Shown here piece after piece: positions 47,142 to 56,954 of a DNA stretch of 64,000 nt (position 1 is its first letter; every line of letters starts with the position of its first letter). The DNA is from Thalassospira lucentensis (GTDB taxonomy: Bacteria; Pseudomonadota; Alphaproteobacteria; Rhodospirillales; Thalassospiraceae), in the NCBI RefSeq assembly GCF_032921865.1, contig NZ_CP136684.1, positions 3,569,001-3,633,000 of the forward strand, written 5' to 3'. Made by a program: the position numbers and the translations under genes. The notes below the pieces were generated by a model that was given only the letters and a program-made list of their open reading frames with translations, searched no databases and was not told the origin of the DNA.

Positions 47142-48347
47142 ATGAACGAAGCCGTTCTCAACCGACCGCAAGTCTCCCGAACCGTTTTGCCGGTTCTGGG
47201 TGCGGCCAGTTTCTGTCATTTGCTGAACGATATGATCCAGTCGCTATTTGTCGCGGCTTATCCGGTGTTCAAGGGCGGCTTTGATCTATCGTTTGCGCAG
47301 CTCGGTCTATTGACCCTGACCTATCAGGTGACGGCATCACTGTTGCAGCCCTTTATCGGCCATTTCACCGATCGTCGGCCGCAACCTTATTCCCTGCCGT
47401 TTGGTATGGGGATGTCGATGGCGGGGCTTCTGGTGCTGTCCTCGGCAACCAGTTTTGCGATGCTGCTTGTGGGCAGTGCGATGCTCGGCGTGGGATCATC
47501 GATCTTTCACCCGGAATCCTCGCGTCTGGCGCGTCTGGCATCGGGCGGGGCGCATGGCTTTGCGCAGTCGCTGTTTCAGGTGGGCGGCAATGTCGGTTCA
47601 GCCATCGGGCCGTTGCTGGTGGTCGCAGTGGTTTTGCCGCACGGACAGGGCAGTCTGGCATGGTTTGCCTTTGCTGCATTGGCCGGTGTTGTGATCCTGG
47701 CGCTGCTCGGGCGCTGGTATAAACGCAACGGCCATGCCGTGCGCCGCCCGCGTGTTGTTCATCTGGCGGCAAATCTTCCGGCCCGACGCCAGGTGATTGG
47801 CGGCCTTCTGGTTCTGTTCTGTCTGATGCTGTCGAAATGGTTCTATCTTGCCAGCTTCACCAGCTATTACGTCTTTTACCTCATGGAAAAATTCCCGCTG
47901 TCAGAAGGCGACGCCCAGATTTATCTGTTCATTTTTCTGGCCTCGGTCGCGGCGGGGACGCTGATCGGTGGATCGGTTGGCGACCGGATTGGCCGCAAAA
48001 AGGTGATTTGGGGATCGATCCTTGGGGCACTGCCCTTTGCGCTGATCCTGCCCTATGTCGGGTTGGGGGCAACCGTGATGCTCTCGATTGCCATCGGTCT
48101 TATCCTGTCATCGGCCTTTTCGGCGATTGTGGTCTATGCGCAGGAACTTGTGCCGGGGCGCATTGGCATGATTTCCGGTCTGTTCTTCGGCCTTGCCTTC
48201 GGACTTGGCGGGATTGGCGCGGCCATTCTTGGCGTGATGGCCGATCATTTCGGGCTGGGGCCGGTCTATCAGTTTTGCGCGTGGTTACCAGCCATCGGCT
48301 TCCTTACGATTTTCCTGCCCGATATCGAACACGGACCTAATGCCTGA
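47142..48347 (+). CDS. MFS transporter, fosmidomycin-resistance (Fsr) type
   Basis: A 401-residue 12-helix exporter. GAASFCHLLNDMIQSLFVAA at the start and GSSIFHPESSRLARLASGG in the first half are hallmarks of the Fsr/fosmidomycin-resistance subgroup. SVGDRIGRKKVIWG is the second-half A motif. The ATG at 47142 has GAGG 7 nt upstream; upstream extensions to 47061 lack one. It probably pumps out a drug or metabolite under control of the divergent AraC gene (inferred). Confidence 0.9.
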   Translation: MNEAVLNRPQVSRTVLPVLGAASFCHLLNDMIQSLFVAAYPVFKGGFDLSFAQLGLLTLTYQVTASLLQPFIGHFTDRRPQPYSLPFGMGMSMAGLLVLSSATSFAMLLVGSAMLGVGSSIFHPESSRLARLASGGAHGFAQSLFQVGGNVGSAIGPLLVVAVVLPHGQGSLAWFAFAALAGVVILALLGRWYKRNGHAVRRPRVVHLAANLPARRQVIGGLLVLFCLMLSKWFYLASFTSYYVFYLMEKFPLSEGDAQIYLFIFLASVAAGTLIGGSVGDRIGRKKVIWGSILGALPFALILPYVGLGATVMLSIAIGLILSSAFSAIVVYAQELVPGRIGMISGLFFGLAFGLGGIGAAILGVMADHFGLGPVYQFCAWLPAIGFLTIFLPDIEHGPNA

Positions 48348-48362
48348 ATGCTGGATACCGAA

Positions 48363-48395
48363 ACAAAAAAGGCCGCCCATAGGGGCGGCCTTTTC
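48363..48395. terminator. Bidirectional terminator
   Basis: AAAAAAGGCCGCCC and GGGCGGCCTTTT form a 9-bp stem with a 4-nt loop between the MFS gene and the convergent metal-binding protein gene. Confidence 0.85.
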
Positions 48396-48412
48396 ATTGG
48401 TGTTATGCGCGA

Positions 48413-48613
48413 TCAGGCCAGTTCACGGGCTGGGTAACCGGCATCGTCAATGGCGGCGATCAGGGCTGCGACATCGGGATTGCCGGTCACGGTTACTTCG
48501 CCCTTGGCCAGGTCGATATCGGCTTTTTCAACGCCCGAAACGCCTTCGACGGCTTTGGTAACAGTTGCGGCGCAATGGCCGCAGCTCATTTCATCGACTT
48601 TCAGTTTCAGCAT
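48413..48613 (-). CDS. Heavy-metal-associated domain protein (CopZ-like)
   Basis: A 66-residue ferredoxin-like HMA domain with the metal motif MSCGHC (residues 9-14). GHCAATV followed by VEGVSGVEKADIDLA is typical of copper chaperones that deliver Cu(I) to a P-type ATPase. No ATPase gene is adjacent, so its partner is elsewhere. It is a complete small gene with a terminator directly downstream. Confidence 0.92.
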   Translation of the reverse strand: MLKLKVDEMSCGHCAATVTKAVEGVSGVEKADIDLAKGEVTVTGNPDVAALIAAIDDAGYPARELA

Positions 48614-48683
48614 TCCGGTGGCTCCATCATTCAGGATTCGTTGATCCGACTATGGGGTTTCCAGTCGCTGGAAGGTCAAGCGA

Positions 48684-49364
48684 TTATTTACCCAGCAATC
48701 TGACAACCGCGTCGGCGGCAGCATCGCTTGATGCCGGGTTCTGGCCGGTCACCAGTTTGCCATCGACAACCGCATAGGATGCCCACATATCACCGCGTTC
48801 ATAAAGACCGCCCTGTTTGGTGAATTCGTCCTCGATCAGAAGCGGCACGACCTTTTCAAGGCCGACGGCCTTTTCCTCGTCATTGGTGAAGCCGGTGACT
48901 TTTTTGCCCGCCACCAGCGGCTTGCCGTCTTTGGTTTTGGCATTCACGAATGCTGCCGGGCCGTGGCAGACAGCGGCAACCGGTTTGTCCTGTGCGACGA
49001 ATGCCTCGATCAATGCGATGGATTTGGCATCAATCGCCAGATCCCAAAGCGGCCCGTGACCGCCGGGATAAAACAGTGCGTCATAGTCATCGGCTTTCAG
49101 GCCATCAAGTTTCACGGTGTTGGCGAATGCTTTCTGGGCGTCGGCATCGCCTTCAAACCGTTTGGTCGCCTCGGTCAGGGCATCGGGAACCTGGCTGTTG
49201 GGATCAAGCGGCGGCTGACCACCCTTGGGGGATGCCAGCGTGATATCGGCACCGGCATCGCGGAACCGGAAATAGGGGGCAGCAAGTTCTTCCAGCCAGA
49301 TACCGGTTTTGTGGCCGGTATCGCCCATTTTGTCGTGGGACGTCACAATCATCAGAATACGCAT
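48684..49364 (-). CDS. DJ-1/PfpI superfamily protein (Hsp31/glyoxalase III-like)
   Basis: A 226-residue class I glutamine-amidotransferase-like protein. The nucleophile elbow is AAVCHGPAAF (Cys about residue 136), and GGHGPLWDLA carries the conserved Gly/His. The group includes Hsp31-type chaperones and glyoxalase III enzymes that detoxify methylglyoxal. It is divergent from a LysR gene at 49475, 110 nt apart, which may regulate it. Confidence 0.9.
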   Translation of the reverse strand: MRILMIVTSHDKMGDTGHKTGIWLEELAAPYFRFRDAGADITLASPKGGQPPLDPNSQVPDALTEATKRFEGDADAQKAFANTVKLDGLKADDYDALFYPGGHGPLWDLAIDAKSIALIEAFVAQDKPVAAVCHGPAAFVNAKTKDGKPLVAGKKVTGFTNDEEKAVGLEKVVPLLIEDEFTKQGGLYERGDMWASYAVVDGKLVTGQNPASSDAAADAVVRLLGK

Positions 49365-49474
49365 CGTTTTGGTCCTCGATATGTGAATAGGATTTGCACC
49401 AAAGATAGGATGCTGATCTAATTTGCGAAAGGTCGAAGAATTGGACAGATTGTCAAATTAAATGAGCGTATGAA

Positions 49475-50386
49475 ATGTCGGCACTGGATGAAGTTCGGGC
49501 AATGATGATTTTCGCCCGCGTAGTCGAGGATGGCGGGTTTTCTGCCGCGGCGCGCAAGATGGGGCTGAGCCGTGCTGCGGTATCCCATCAGATCCGGCAG
49601 CTTGAAGCCAAACTTGGCGTGCCCCTGCTTCGGCGCAGCACGCGTAATTTCAGCCTGACCGATGCCGGAACGCGTTATTACGACAGTTGCCGGACGATTG
49701 CGCTGGAGGCAGAGGCAGCCCGCAAGCGGGTCGAAGTCCTGCGTGACGAGCCGGTCGGCAAGATATCGATCACCTCATCGGTCCATCTGGGCACACTTCG
49801 GATCGTGCCGATCCTTGACCGGTTTCGCCAGACCTATCCGGGGGTGGCGATTGATGTTCATCTGTCTGAAGAGGTTGTCGATCTGATCGGGCGGGGGATT
49901 GATATCGGCATCCGGTCCGGGCCGCTCAAAAGCTCGGACCTTAAAAGTTTCAAGCTCTATCAGACCCACCGGATCATTGCGGCGTCGGCGGGGTGTGTTG
50001 CGCGTGCAGGTCTGCCCGAAACCCCCGAACAGCTCGCCGATCATGACTGGGTGATGTATAGCCGGGTTCCTGAAACCCTGCGTCTGACCTGCGATGATCA
50101 GGAAAAATCCATTCGGGTCTCGGGCAGTGTTCGGGTTGATAATGCAACCGCCCGCCTGCAATTCCTGCGCGGCGGGCACGGGCTTGCGGTTGTGCCGTTT
50201 TGCGATATTGCCGATGAAATTGCGCGTGGTGATCTGGTGCATGTATTGCCGAACTGCAAACTGCCCGATCTTGAAGTTTTCGCCGTGTTTCCGGCTGGTG
50301 TGACGCGCAGTGCGAAAATCCAGTCGCTGCTTGATTTCATGCGTCGCGAATTGCGCGACATCGATATGGGCCGCAATGGCGGATAA
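49475..50386 (+). CDS. LysR family transcriptional regulator (CrgA-like)
   Basis: A 303-residue regulator. Residues 6-65 form the winged helix (MMIFARVVEDGGFSAAARKM, then SHQIRQLEAKLGVPLLRRS). The effector domain begins with GKISITSSVHLG and ends with a C-terminal segment common in the large CrgA/DsdC-like group. The divergent DJ-1-like gene is the obvious candidate target. Confidence 0.92.
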   Translation: MSALDEVRAMMIFARVVEDGGFSAAARKMGLSRAAVSHQIRQLEAKLGVPLLRRSTRNFSLTDAGTRYYDSCRTIALEAEAARKRVEVLRDEPVGKISITSSVHLGTLRIVPILDRFRQTYPGVAIDVHLSEEVVDLIGRGIDIGIRSGPLKSSDLKSFKLYQTHRIIAASAGCVARAGLPETPEQLADHDWVMYSRVPETLRLTCDDQEKSIRVSGSVRVDNATARLQFLRGGHGLAVVPFCDIADEIARGDLVHVLPNCKLPDLEVFAVFPAGVTRSAKIQSLLDFMRRELRDIDMGRNGG

Positions 50387-50412
50387 CCGGTTTTGGCTGC
50401 TGTTGTCATATT

Positions 50413-50430
50413 GATCAATCCTGATTGATC
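50413..50430. promoter_or_regulatory. Palindrome upstream of tdk
   Basis: GATCAATC-CT-GATTGATC is a perfect 8-2-8 inverted repeat between the LysR gene and tdk, 34 nt before the tdk start. It could be an operator of tdk, or a weak end to the LysR transcript. Confidence 0.4.
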
Positions 50431-50464
50431 GGCTATTCCCCAATAACGCTCTTCAGGGGGAACC

Positions 50465-51043
50465 ATGGCCAAGCTGTTCTTTTATTATTCGTCGATGAAT
50501 GCGGGCAAATCGACGACGCTTTTGCAATCCAGCTTCAACTATCAGGAACGCGGCATGCAGACGCTTCTGCTAACCGTGGCGTTTGATGATCGTTTTGGTG
50601 TTGGCAAGATCGCATCGCGCATTGGCCTTGAAGCCCCGGCCGTCTTGTTTGACGGCAATACCGACCTGTGTGCCCTGATCGGGGAAAAGCTTGATGAAGG
50701 CCGGATTGATTGCGTGCTGGTGGACGAGGCGCAGTTTCTGACCAAGGATCAGGTCTGGCAGCTTTCCGATGTCGCCGACAAGCTTGGCGTGCCGGTGCTG
50801 TGCTATGGCATCCGTACCGATTTTCAGGGGCAGCTTTTCGAAGGCTCGAAATGGCTTCTGGCCTGGGCCGACAAACTAAGCGAGCTTAAGACAATCTGCC
50901 ATTGCGGACGCAAGGCCGGGATGGTTCTGCGCGTTGATGAAAACGGCAATACCGTGCGCGAGGGGGCCCAGGTCGAAATCGGCGGCAATGATCGCTATGT
51001 CTCCGTCTGCCGTCAGCACTTCAAGGAAGCGATGGGTAAATAA
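50465..51043 (+). CDS. tdk: Thymidine kinase
   Basis: A 192-residue type II thymidine kinase that phosphorylates thymidine for salvage. It has the P-loop [13 protein letters not shown] (about residues 9-21), the DEAQFL Walker B-like motif, and the zinc ribbon cysteines in CHCGRK and VCRQH. GGGGGA precedes the ATG. The length is normal. Confidence 0.95.
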   Translation: MAKLFFYYSSMNAGKSTTLLQSSFNYQERGMQTLLLTVAFDDRFGVGKIASRIGLEAPAVLFDGNTDLCALIGEKLDEGRIDCVLVDEAQFLTKDQVWQLSDVADKLGVPVLCYGIRTDFQGQLFEGSKWLLAWADKLSELKTICHCGRKAGMVLRVDENGNTVREGAQVEIGGNDRYVSVCRQHFKEAMGK

Positions 51044-51103
51044 GCCACCCGAATCTCTATTCTTCACAAAAAATGTTTAATCACATCGATTGTTCATTTT
51101 TAC

Positions 51104-51730
51104 TCAGGAATAGATCAGGGTTGCGATTTCCGGTGCGATCAGCTTGTAAGCCACCAGCCACATCACCGCACAGGTTACGCCATCAATGATTTTCCAGGTA
51201 ATTGGCCGTGCGACATAGGGCGCCAGCCACGCCGCGCCAAGGGCGATGGCAAAGAACCAGACAAAGCTCGCACTCATCGCGCCAAGCGCAAAGGTCAGCC
51301 GTTCCTCGGCGGGGAACTGCCCGCCAATCCCGCCCAGCATGACAACGGTATCAAGATAGACATGCGGGTTCAAAAGGGTTACAGCCAGTGTGGTCGATAG
51401 AACCGCCTTCCAGCCCGTCTGCCTGACATCGCTTTCTGACAGGGTTTCGGTTTTAAACAGGCGTCTCAGCGCCGCAAACCCGTACCAGATCAGAAAGGCC
51501 GCACCGCCCCATGCCGCGACTTTGGTTAGGATCGGGTAGGTGGCAACCAGCGTTCCCAGGCCGGCGACCCCGGCGGCAATCAGCACGGCATCACACAGCG
51601 CACAGATGAACGCGACCATTGCCGGATGGTTTCGGCGCAATCCTTGCCCCAACACAAAGGCGTTCTGTGCCCCGATCGCAATGATCAACCCGCCGCCAAG
51701 GCCAAATCCGGTCGCAAAGGTCAGAAGCAT
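51104..51730 (-). CDS. argO: LysE/ArgO family amino-acid exporter
   Basis: A 208-residue inner-membrane exporter with six predicted helices. GAQNAFVLGQGLRRNHPA near the start is the LysE/ArgO signature. It is divergent from an ArgP-type regulator, the same arrangement as lysE-lysG and argO-argP. Likely function is export of lysine or arginine when they are in excess. The spacer to argP is 319 nt. Confidence 0.88.
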   Translation of the reverse strand: MLLTFATGFGLGGGLIIAIGAQNAFVLGQGLRRNHPAMVAFICALCDAVLIAAGVAGLGTLVATYPILTKVAAWGGAAFLIWYGFAALRRLFKTETLSESDVRQTGWKAVLSTTLAVTLLNPHVYLDTVVMLGGIGGQFPAEERLTFALGAMSASFVWFFAIALGAAWLAPYVARPITWKIIDGVTCAVMWLVAYKLIAPEIATLIYS

Positions 51731-52049
51731 TTTTCATTCCGCAAAATCGTTGTCGATGCGGCAGGGATAGCAGTTTTGAGAAATAAGAAAATAGAATTAT
51801 AATGATATAGCATTAGAAAATTTTATGAACGGAATGCGCGGGGTAACGTATGGCCAGCCCCGGTATCGTGCTGTTCGGAAGCTGTTTTAGGCATCACAGT
51901 AGTTAGTCGTGACGACAGGTGGCAGTTCTGATGGGGCGATCCATCCTTGGTGGCAGGCGAGTCTGCTTCGTGTCCGTGATGCATTATTGGTGGCAGGTGA
52001 TCCATTGATGAATATGTGTGTGTCTGGTGGATGAAGTTGGGATAATAAA
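51731..52049. other. 319-nt divergent spacer, argO-argP
   Basis: No gene. The half nearer argO is very AT-rich (about 51775-51830) and may hold its promoter. GGTGGCAG occurs three times, at 51918, 51949 and 51989, all in the same direction and nearer argP. Their spacing is uneven (31 and 40 nt), so a regulatory role is only possible. Confidence 0.5.
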
Positions 52050-52949
52050 ATGATCGATTACAAGCTGTTGCAGGCCAGTGCCGAGGTGATCCGGCATGGC
52101 AGTTTTGAGAAGGCGGCGCGGGATCTTGGCCTGACGCAGTCGGCCATATCCCAGCGGGTCAAGTTGCTGGAAGACCGGTTGGGGCAGCCATTGATCATCC
52201 GGTCCAAACCGATTGCCGCGACCGATGCGGGCAAGCGGCTGTTGCAGCATTATCAGCGGGTCAGCCTGCTTGAGCAGGAATTATATGATGAACTGCCAAA
52301 GCTGCATTCGGCCAGCCGTTCCGGCCAGATCGCGATTGCGGTCAATGCCGACAGTCTGGCGACCTGGTTTGTCAAAGTTCCCAAAAGGTTATTTCACGAG
52401 CTTGACCTGCTGGTGCATCTGACGGTCGATGACGAGGCCCTTAATCACGAGGCGCTTCAGGCTGGTACCGTGCTGGGCGCGGTCAGTTTACGGCCCGATC
52501 CGATACAGGGATGCCGGGTGCGGCCATTGGGGGCGATGCGCTATATCATGGTGGTAGCGCCGGAATTCCGGGACCGTTATTTTGCCAATGGGGTGACGGC
52601 GGATGCGTTGCGATCCTGTCCGGCGGTGAATTTTTCGCGCCATGACGAATTGCAAAACCAGTTCTTAAACAGGTATTTCGGATTGGTCCCAGGGGAATTT
52701 CCGGCCCATACGGTGCCAAGTTCACAAGGTTTCGTTACCGTGGCCGAGCATGGTATCGCCTATGCCGTGGTTGAGGAGCATCAGGCGGCGGAAGGTTTAC
52801 AGAGCGGACGGTTGGTGCAGCCATGCCCGCATGTAATCGAACGGCCGCTTTATTGGCATCACTGGAATATGCAAAGCGGATTGCTGTCGCAGGTCAACGA
52901 GATCGTTCTGGGTGAAGCGCGCCATTATTTGCCCCAAATCGGGAACTAA
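52050..52949 (+). CDS. argP: LysR family regulator, ArgP-like
   Basis: A 299-residue regulator. The N-terminus DYKLLQASAEVIRHGSFEKA and SAISQRVKLLEDRLGQPL are the ArgP/LysG DNA-binding part. In the effector half, VNADSLATWFV corresponds to the ArgP lysine/arginine pocket strand. It should activate the divergent argO in response to basic amino acids. Confidence 0.9.
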   Translation: MIDYKLLQASAEVIRHGSFEKAARDLGLTQSAISQRVKLLEDRLGQPLIIRSKPIAATDAGKRLLQHYQRVSLLEQELYDELPKLHSASRSGQIAIAVNADSLATWFVKVPKRLFHELDLLVHLTVDDEALNHEALQAGTVLGAVSLRPDPIQGCRVRPLGAMRYIMVVAPEFRDRYFANGVTADALRSCPAVNFSRHDELQNQFLNRYFGLVPGEFPAHTVPSSQGFVTVAEHGIAYAVVEEHQAAEGLQSGRLVQPCPHVIERPLYWHHWNMQSGLLSQVNEIVLGEARHYLPQIGN

Positions 52950-53099
52950 AGGGTTGGGATCGCGTTTATTTTCGGTTTTCGCCATATGGCATAAGGACGA
53001 TCCGATTTGCCAATCAGATTTGACAGGGGATGAATTCTGCCGCTTACTCACATGACTTCCAGACTGTGCGCTAACGCCTTATGGAAACAGGAAGATTGA

Positions 53100-54386
53100 A
53101 TGTCGCATCGCCTTGTTGCCTGTGAACATTGCGATTACCTGCATGTTGAAGACGACATCCCGCCGGGCTTTGTGGCGCGGTGCGTACGCTGCGGGTCGCC
53201 CTTGTATCAGGCGCAGAAGGGCACTGTGGAACGGCCGCTGGCCTTCGCCATTACCGCACTTGTCCTGTTTCTGATTGCCAATTCATTTCCGATCCTGACC
53301 TTTGCCATGGAAGGGCGCACCGAAAGCAACACGCTGCTGAGCGGGGTTGCAACCTTCTGGCAGGAAGGTTTTCCGTTTCTGGCCTTTATGGTCGCGTTAA
53401 CATCAATTGCGGCCCCGCTGATGTTGATCGGGGCGTATATCTATGTTCTTGCACCGCTTTATTTCGGCTTTGTCGTGCCGGGCCTGCGGGCGGTCTGGCG
53501 GGTTTTGGCGGTGATCCGGCCCTGGTCGATGCTGGATGTGTTCCTGATCGGGCTTCTGGTCGCGCTGACCAAGCTGACGGATTTTGCAGATGTCATTGCC
53601 GGGCCTGCCTTTTATGCGGTTTGTCTGCTGATCCCGGCGACATTGCTGATGAGTACGACGCTGGATCCAAGGACCATCTGGCGGCGACTGGCGCCGGAAA
53701 ATTTGCGCTATGCGACGCTTGAGGATCTGGAAGAGCTGCGTGCCAATGCCGGGCAGACAAAGGCAACCGGCTGGATGACCTGCGAAACATGCGCGTTTGT
53801 CGTAACCGATAGTGCGGCACGGGAAACCGGCGGGAAATGTCCACGATGCGGGACGCATCTGCATCATCGCAAGGCAGGAGGCCTGTCGCGGGCGTGGGCG
53901 CTTCTGGTGGCGGCGATGGTGCTTTATATCCCGGCCAATATTTTCCCGATCATGACGATCACATATCTGGGACGCGCAAAATCCGATACCATCCTGTCGG
54001 GGGTGGCGGTTTTGATGCAGTCGGGTGAATGGCCGATTGCGATTGTTGTTTTTACGGCCAGCATCGTGGTGCCGATCCTGAAAATCGTGCTGTTGGGGTG
54101 GGTTTATGTTGCAACAGGGTTGGAATTGAGCGGGCCGCTTCGGCAGCGGACGCTGGTCTACCGGATCACGGAACTGATCGGCCGGTGGTCGATGGTTGAT
54201 GTGTTCATGGTTTCGATACTGGCAGCACTTGTGAAATTGGGTAACATTGCAACCGTTGCACCGGGATTTGGTGCCGTGGCCTTCTGTGCCGTGGTCATTC
54301 TGACCATGCTGTCGGCGATGGCGTTTGATCCACGGCTGATCTGGGATCGGGCGGGAATGCAAAAGGAACAGGGGATGTCATCATGA
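53100..54386 (+). CDS. pqiA: Paraquat-inducible protein A (PqiA)
   Basis: A 428-residue inner-membrane protein with two homologous four-helix units. Each starts with a zinc ribbon: CEHC...CVRC (residues 8-31) and CETC...CPRC (about residues 227-250). PqiA is the membrane partner of the PqiB periplasm-spanning lipid-transport tube. The stop overlaps the pqiB start by 4 nt. A short palindrome GCCATATGGC lies in the upstream gap (52981-52990). Confidence 0.92.
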   Translation: MSHRLVACEHCDYLHVEDDIPPGFVARCVRCGSPLYQAQKGTVERPLAFAITALVLFLIANSFPILTFAMEGRTESNTLLSGVATFWQEGFPFLAFMVALTSIAAPLMLIGAYIYVLAPLYFGFVVPGLRAVWRVLAVIRPWSMLDVFLIGLLVALTKLTDFADVIAGPAFYAVCLLIPATLLMSTTLDPRTIWRRLAPENLRYATLEDLEELRANAGQTKATGWMTCETCAFVVTDSAARETGGKCPRCGTHLHHRKAGGLSRAWALLVAAMVLYIPANIFPIMTITYLGRAKSDTILSGVAVLMQSGEWPIAIVVFTASIVVPILKIVLLGWVYVATGLELSGPLRQRTLVYRITELIGRWSMVDVFMVSILAALVKLGNIATVAPGFGAVAFCAVVILTMLSAMAFDPRLIWDRAGMQKEQGMSS

Positions 54387-56068
54387 CGGACGACACCAGC
54401 CGGAATGCCGATCAGGGGCAGCCGGGCAGGCCCGAGGTGAAAAAGGCATTTCAGAACCTGCCGGTTATCTGGATCGTGCCGATTGTCGCGTTGATCATTG
54501 GCGGCTGGCTGTTATGGCGCGAAGCGTCGGCCAAGGGCCCGGAAATCACCGTAACATTTGAATCGGCCGAAGGACTGACAGCGGGCAAAACCGCGGTGCG
54601 GTATCGTGATGTCGATGTCGGGCAGGTGACCGAAATCAATCTGAGCAAGGATTTTGACCATGTCGTGCTGACCCTGCGCATGACTTCGGATTTCGAGCCC
54701 TATCTGACTGAGAACACCAAATTCTGGGTGGTGCGCCCGCGTGTTTCTGCACAGGGTATTTCCGGCCTGCAAACCATCGTTTCAGGCGCCTATATCGAAG
54801 TTGTACCCGATAAATCGGGCAAGGAAGCGCGCGAATTTACCGGATCGGAAGAACCGGAATATGTGCCCGATGGTACGGATGGTACACGCTTTATCCTGAT
54901 GGCGGAGGAGCTCGGTTCGGTCGCGTCGGGAACCCCGGTTCTGCTGCGCGGGGTCGAGGTTGGCGAGGTCCTTGATACCAACCTGGATTCCGCCGCCGAA
55001 AAGGTGTCTATCCCGATCTATATTCGTAAACCGTTTGATGCATTGGTCAAGCGCGATACACGGTTCTGGAATTCAAGCGGCATCAGCCTTGATCTGAATG
55101 CGGAAGGTTTTTCGGTGCGTGCACAATCGGTGCGCTCAGTGTTGGCTGGCGGGATCAATTTCTATACGCCGGAAGAAAGCCTTAATTCCGAAACAGCGAA
55201 ATCCGATACGGTATTCCGGCTTAATGATAATCGCAAACAGGCGGAAATTCTGGCACATGGCATCACTCAGAAATACATGCTGTATTTCAATTCATCCGTT
55301 CGGGGGCTGACGCCGGGGGCACCGGTGGAATTCAACGGCATCCGTGTGGGTACGGTCAACAGCGTCAATCTGGAATATGTTGTGCCGAACCAGTCATTCC
55401 GGGTGCCGGTCGAAGTCACGCTGGAACCGGAACGGGTACAGATGGTTGGTGGGCAGAATCCCGAAAATACCGACTATGCGCAGATCATGGATATTCTGGT
55501 CGAGCGCGGCTTGCGGGCGCGTCTGAAAACCGGAAGCTTTATCACCGGTCAACTGTTTGTCGATCTTGGCATGTATCCGGTGACACCTGCCCGGTATCTG
55601 GGTGACGGGCAGGCGAGAATTCCCGAACTGCCGACATTGCCGCAGAAAATAGACGAGATCAGCAATTCGTTGTCCTCGCTGCTTGAAAAGGTCGAGACAT
55701 TCCCGATTGAGGAAATCGGTATTCGCCTGCTGGGAACTGTCGAGGGAATGGAGAATATCGTTACATCACCGGCAATCATCGAAGGAATGGATAGCCTGAA
55801 ACAGGCTGCTGCCGGGGTGAACCAGCTTGTGACGAACCTTGATACCAGCGTATTGCCGGCAACCCAGAAAGCACTGGAAACCGCGCAGGTTGCGCTTGGA
55901 GGGGTGCGTGATGTGACCTCGCCCAGTTCGCCGGTCCGCTATAATTTCGAGGAAACCATGAAGGAATTGTCGGCAGCAGCCCGGTCGTTGCGTGATCTTG
56001 CCGAATTCCTTGAACAAAATCCGAATGCCCTGATCCTGGGCAAACCGGGCCGCCGGGAGGAAGAATGA
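54383..56068 (+). CDS. pqiB: PqiB, MCE-domain protein
   Basis: A 561-residue protein with one N-terminal transmembrane helix (about residues 27-45) and three MCE domains (starting near 55, 170 and 300), then a helical coiled-coil tail. It stacks to a tube that links the two membranes and moves phospholipid. Starts with KAFQNLPVIWIVPIVALIIG as other PqiB proteins do. It overlaps pqiC by 4 nt. Confidence 0.93.
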   Translation: MTDDTSRNADQGQPGRPEVKKAFQNLPVIWIVPIVALIIGGWLLWREASAKGPEITVTFESAEGLTAGKTAVRYRDVDVGQVTEINLSKDFDHVVLTLRMTSDFEPYLTENTKFWVVRPRVSAQGISGLQTIVSGAYIEVVPDKSGKEAREFTGSEEPEYVPDGTDGTRFILMAEELGSVASGTPVLLRGVEVGEVLDTNLDSAAEKVSIPIYIRKPFDALVKRDTRFWNSSGISLDLNAEGFSVRAQSVRSVLAGGINFYTPEESLNSETAKSDTVFRLNDNRKQAEILAHGITQKYMLYFNSSVRGLTPGAPVEFNGIRVGTVNSVNLEYVVPNQSFRVPVEVTLEPERVQMVGGQNPENTDYAQIMDILVERGLRARLKTGSFITGQLFVDLGMYPVTPARYLGDGQARIPELPTLPQKIDEISNSLSSLLEKVETFPIEEIGIRLLGTVEGMENIVTSPAIIEGMDSLKQAAAGVNQLVTNLDTSVLPATQKALETAQVALGGVRDVTSPSSPVRYNFEETMKELSAAARSLRDLAEFLEQNPNALILGKPGRREEE

Positions 56069-56685
56069 TGCAGGAATTGCAGATGAAACCGAAAGCAATG
56101 GCAAAAATTCGCAATCGTGTGATGGCGGGAATGTTTGTAGCATCGCTGGGAGTTCTGGCGGCATGCAGCACACCGGTTCAGGAACGCTATTTCCTGTTGT
56201 CCCCGGATGATGTTTCTGCGCCGTCGGGGGCGGCCAGAACGGCCGTGGTCGGGGTTGGTCCTATCACTATCCCAAGTCATCTGGATCGCAGCCAGATCGT
56301 AACACGCAGCAGCGATAACCGGTTGGTGATCAATCAGTTTGATCGCTGGGCCGAACCGCTGGATGAAAACATTCAGCGTGTCCTGGTGGAAAATCTGGAT
56401 CATCGACTGAGCCCGCAGCGGATTGAGACATTCCCGTGGAATTCACGTGACGGGGTTGTCTGGCAGATCGTGGTGGATCTTGGGCAGTTTGAACGTCAAC
56501 CGGACGGTTCCGTGCAGATGGCGGCACGCTGGAAAATCGTCAATTTCAATTCCGGCGAAGTTGCCGTATCCGAACGGTTTACTGACACCGTGGTTCCGAA
56601 AGACACAACCACCGAGGCAACCGTTGCTGCCATGAGTGATCTTTTGGCGCGACTGAGCGATTCCATTGCCCGGTCTTATCGCTGA
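56065..56685 (+). CDS. pqiC: PqiC, outer-membrane lipoprotein of the Pqi system
   Basis: A 206-residue lipoprotein of the ABC-type transport auxiliary (DUF330) family. The lipobox LAAC follows a hydrophobic stretch and puts the acylated cysteine near residue 33. The mature start RYFLLSPDDV is a family signature. It anchors the Pqi tube at the outer membrane. Starts at the first ATG or the next ATG 4 or 6 codons on are all possible. Confidence 0.9.
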   Translation: MMQELQMKPKAMAKIRNRVMAGMFVASLGVLAACSTPVQERYFLLSPDDVSAPSGAARTAVVGVGPITIPSHLDRSQIVTRSSDNRLVINQFDRWAEPLDENIQRVLVENLDHRLSPQRIETFPWNSRDGVVWQIVVDLGQFERQPDGSVQMAARWKIVNFNSGEVAVSERFTDTVVPKDTTTEATVAAMSDLLARLSDSIARSYR

Positions 56686-56954
56686 ATTTGCCGCAAGGAT
56701 AGGGTTGGTATAGTCGGTCATACCAAGGTATGCGTATTTTGGGTTGTATGATTGTTTTTTGATGTATCCAGAATGGTAGCTGTTTTGCTGGAATACCTCG
56801 ATTTCCGATAACATTTGAAAAGTTCGAATTCGCCCTATTGTTTTCAGAAACAGAATTGCCTTATAAAGAAGTATAAATATAAAAATGATGGGACACGCGC
56901 CTGACTGAGTAAGGGCATGCAAATGCCGCCCCCATACAGGAAGTTAGGGAGCCA

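Noticed and set aside
50411-50430. Fnr box before tdk
   Set aside because: The palindrome does not match TTGAT-N4-ATCAA; its half-sites have another spacing.
53403-54362. 319-residue minus-strand open frame over pqiA
   Set aside because: His/Arg/Gln-rich composition typical of a reversed membrane protein gene.
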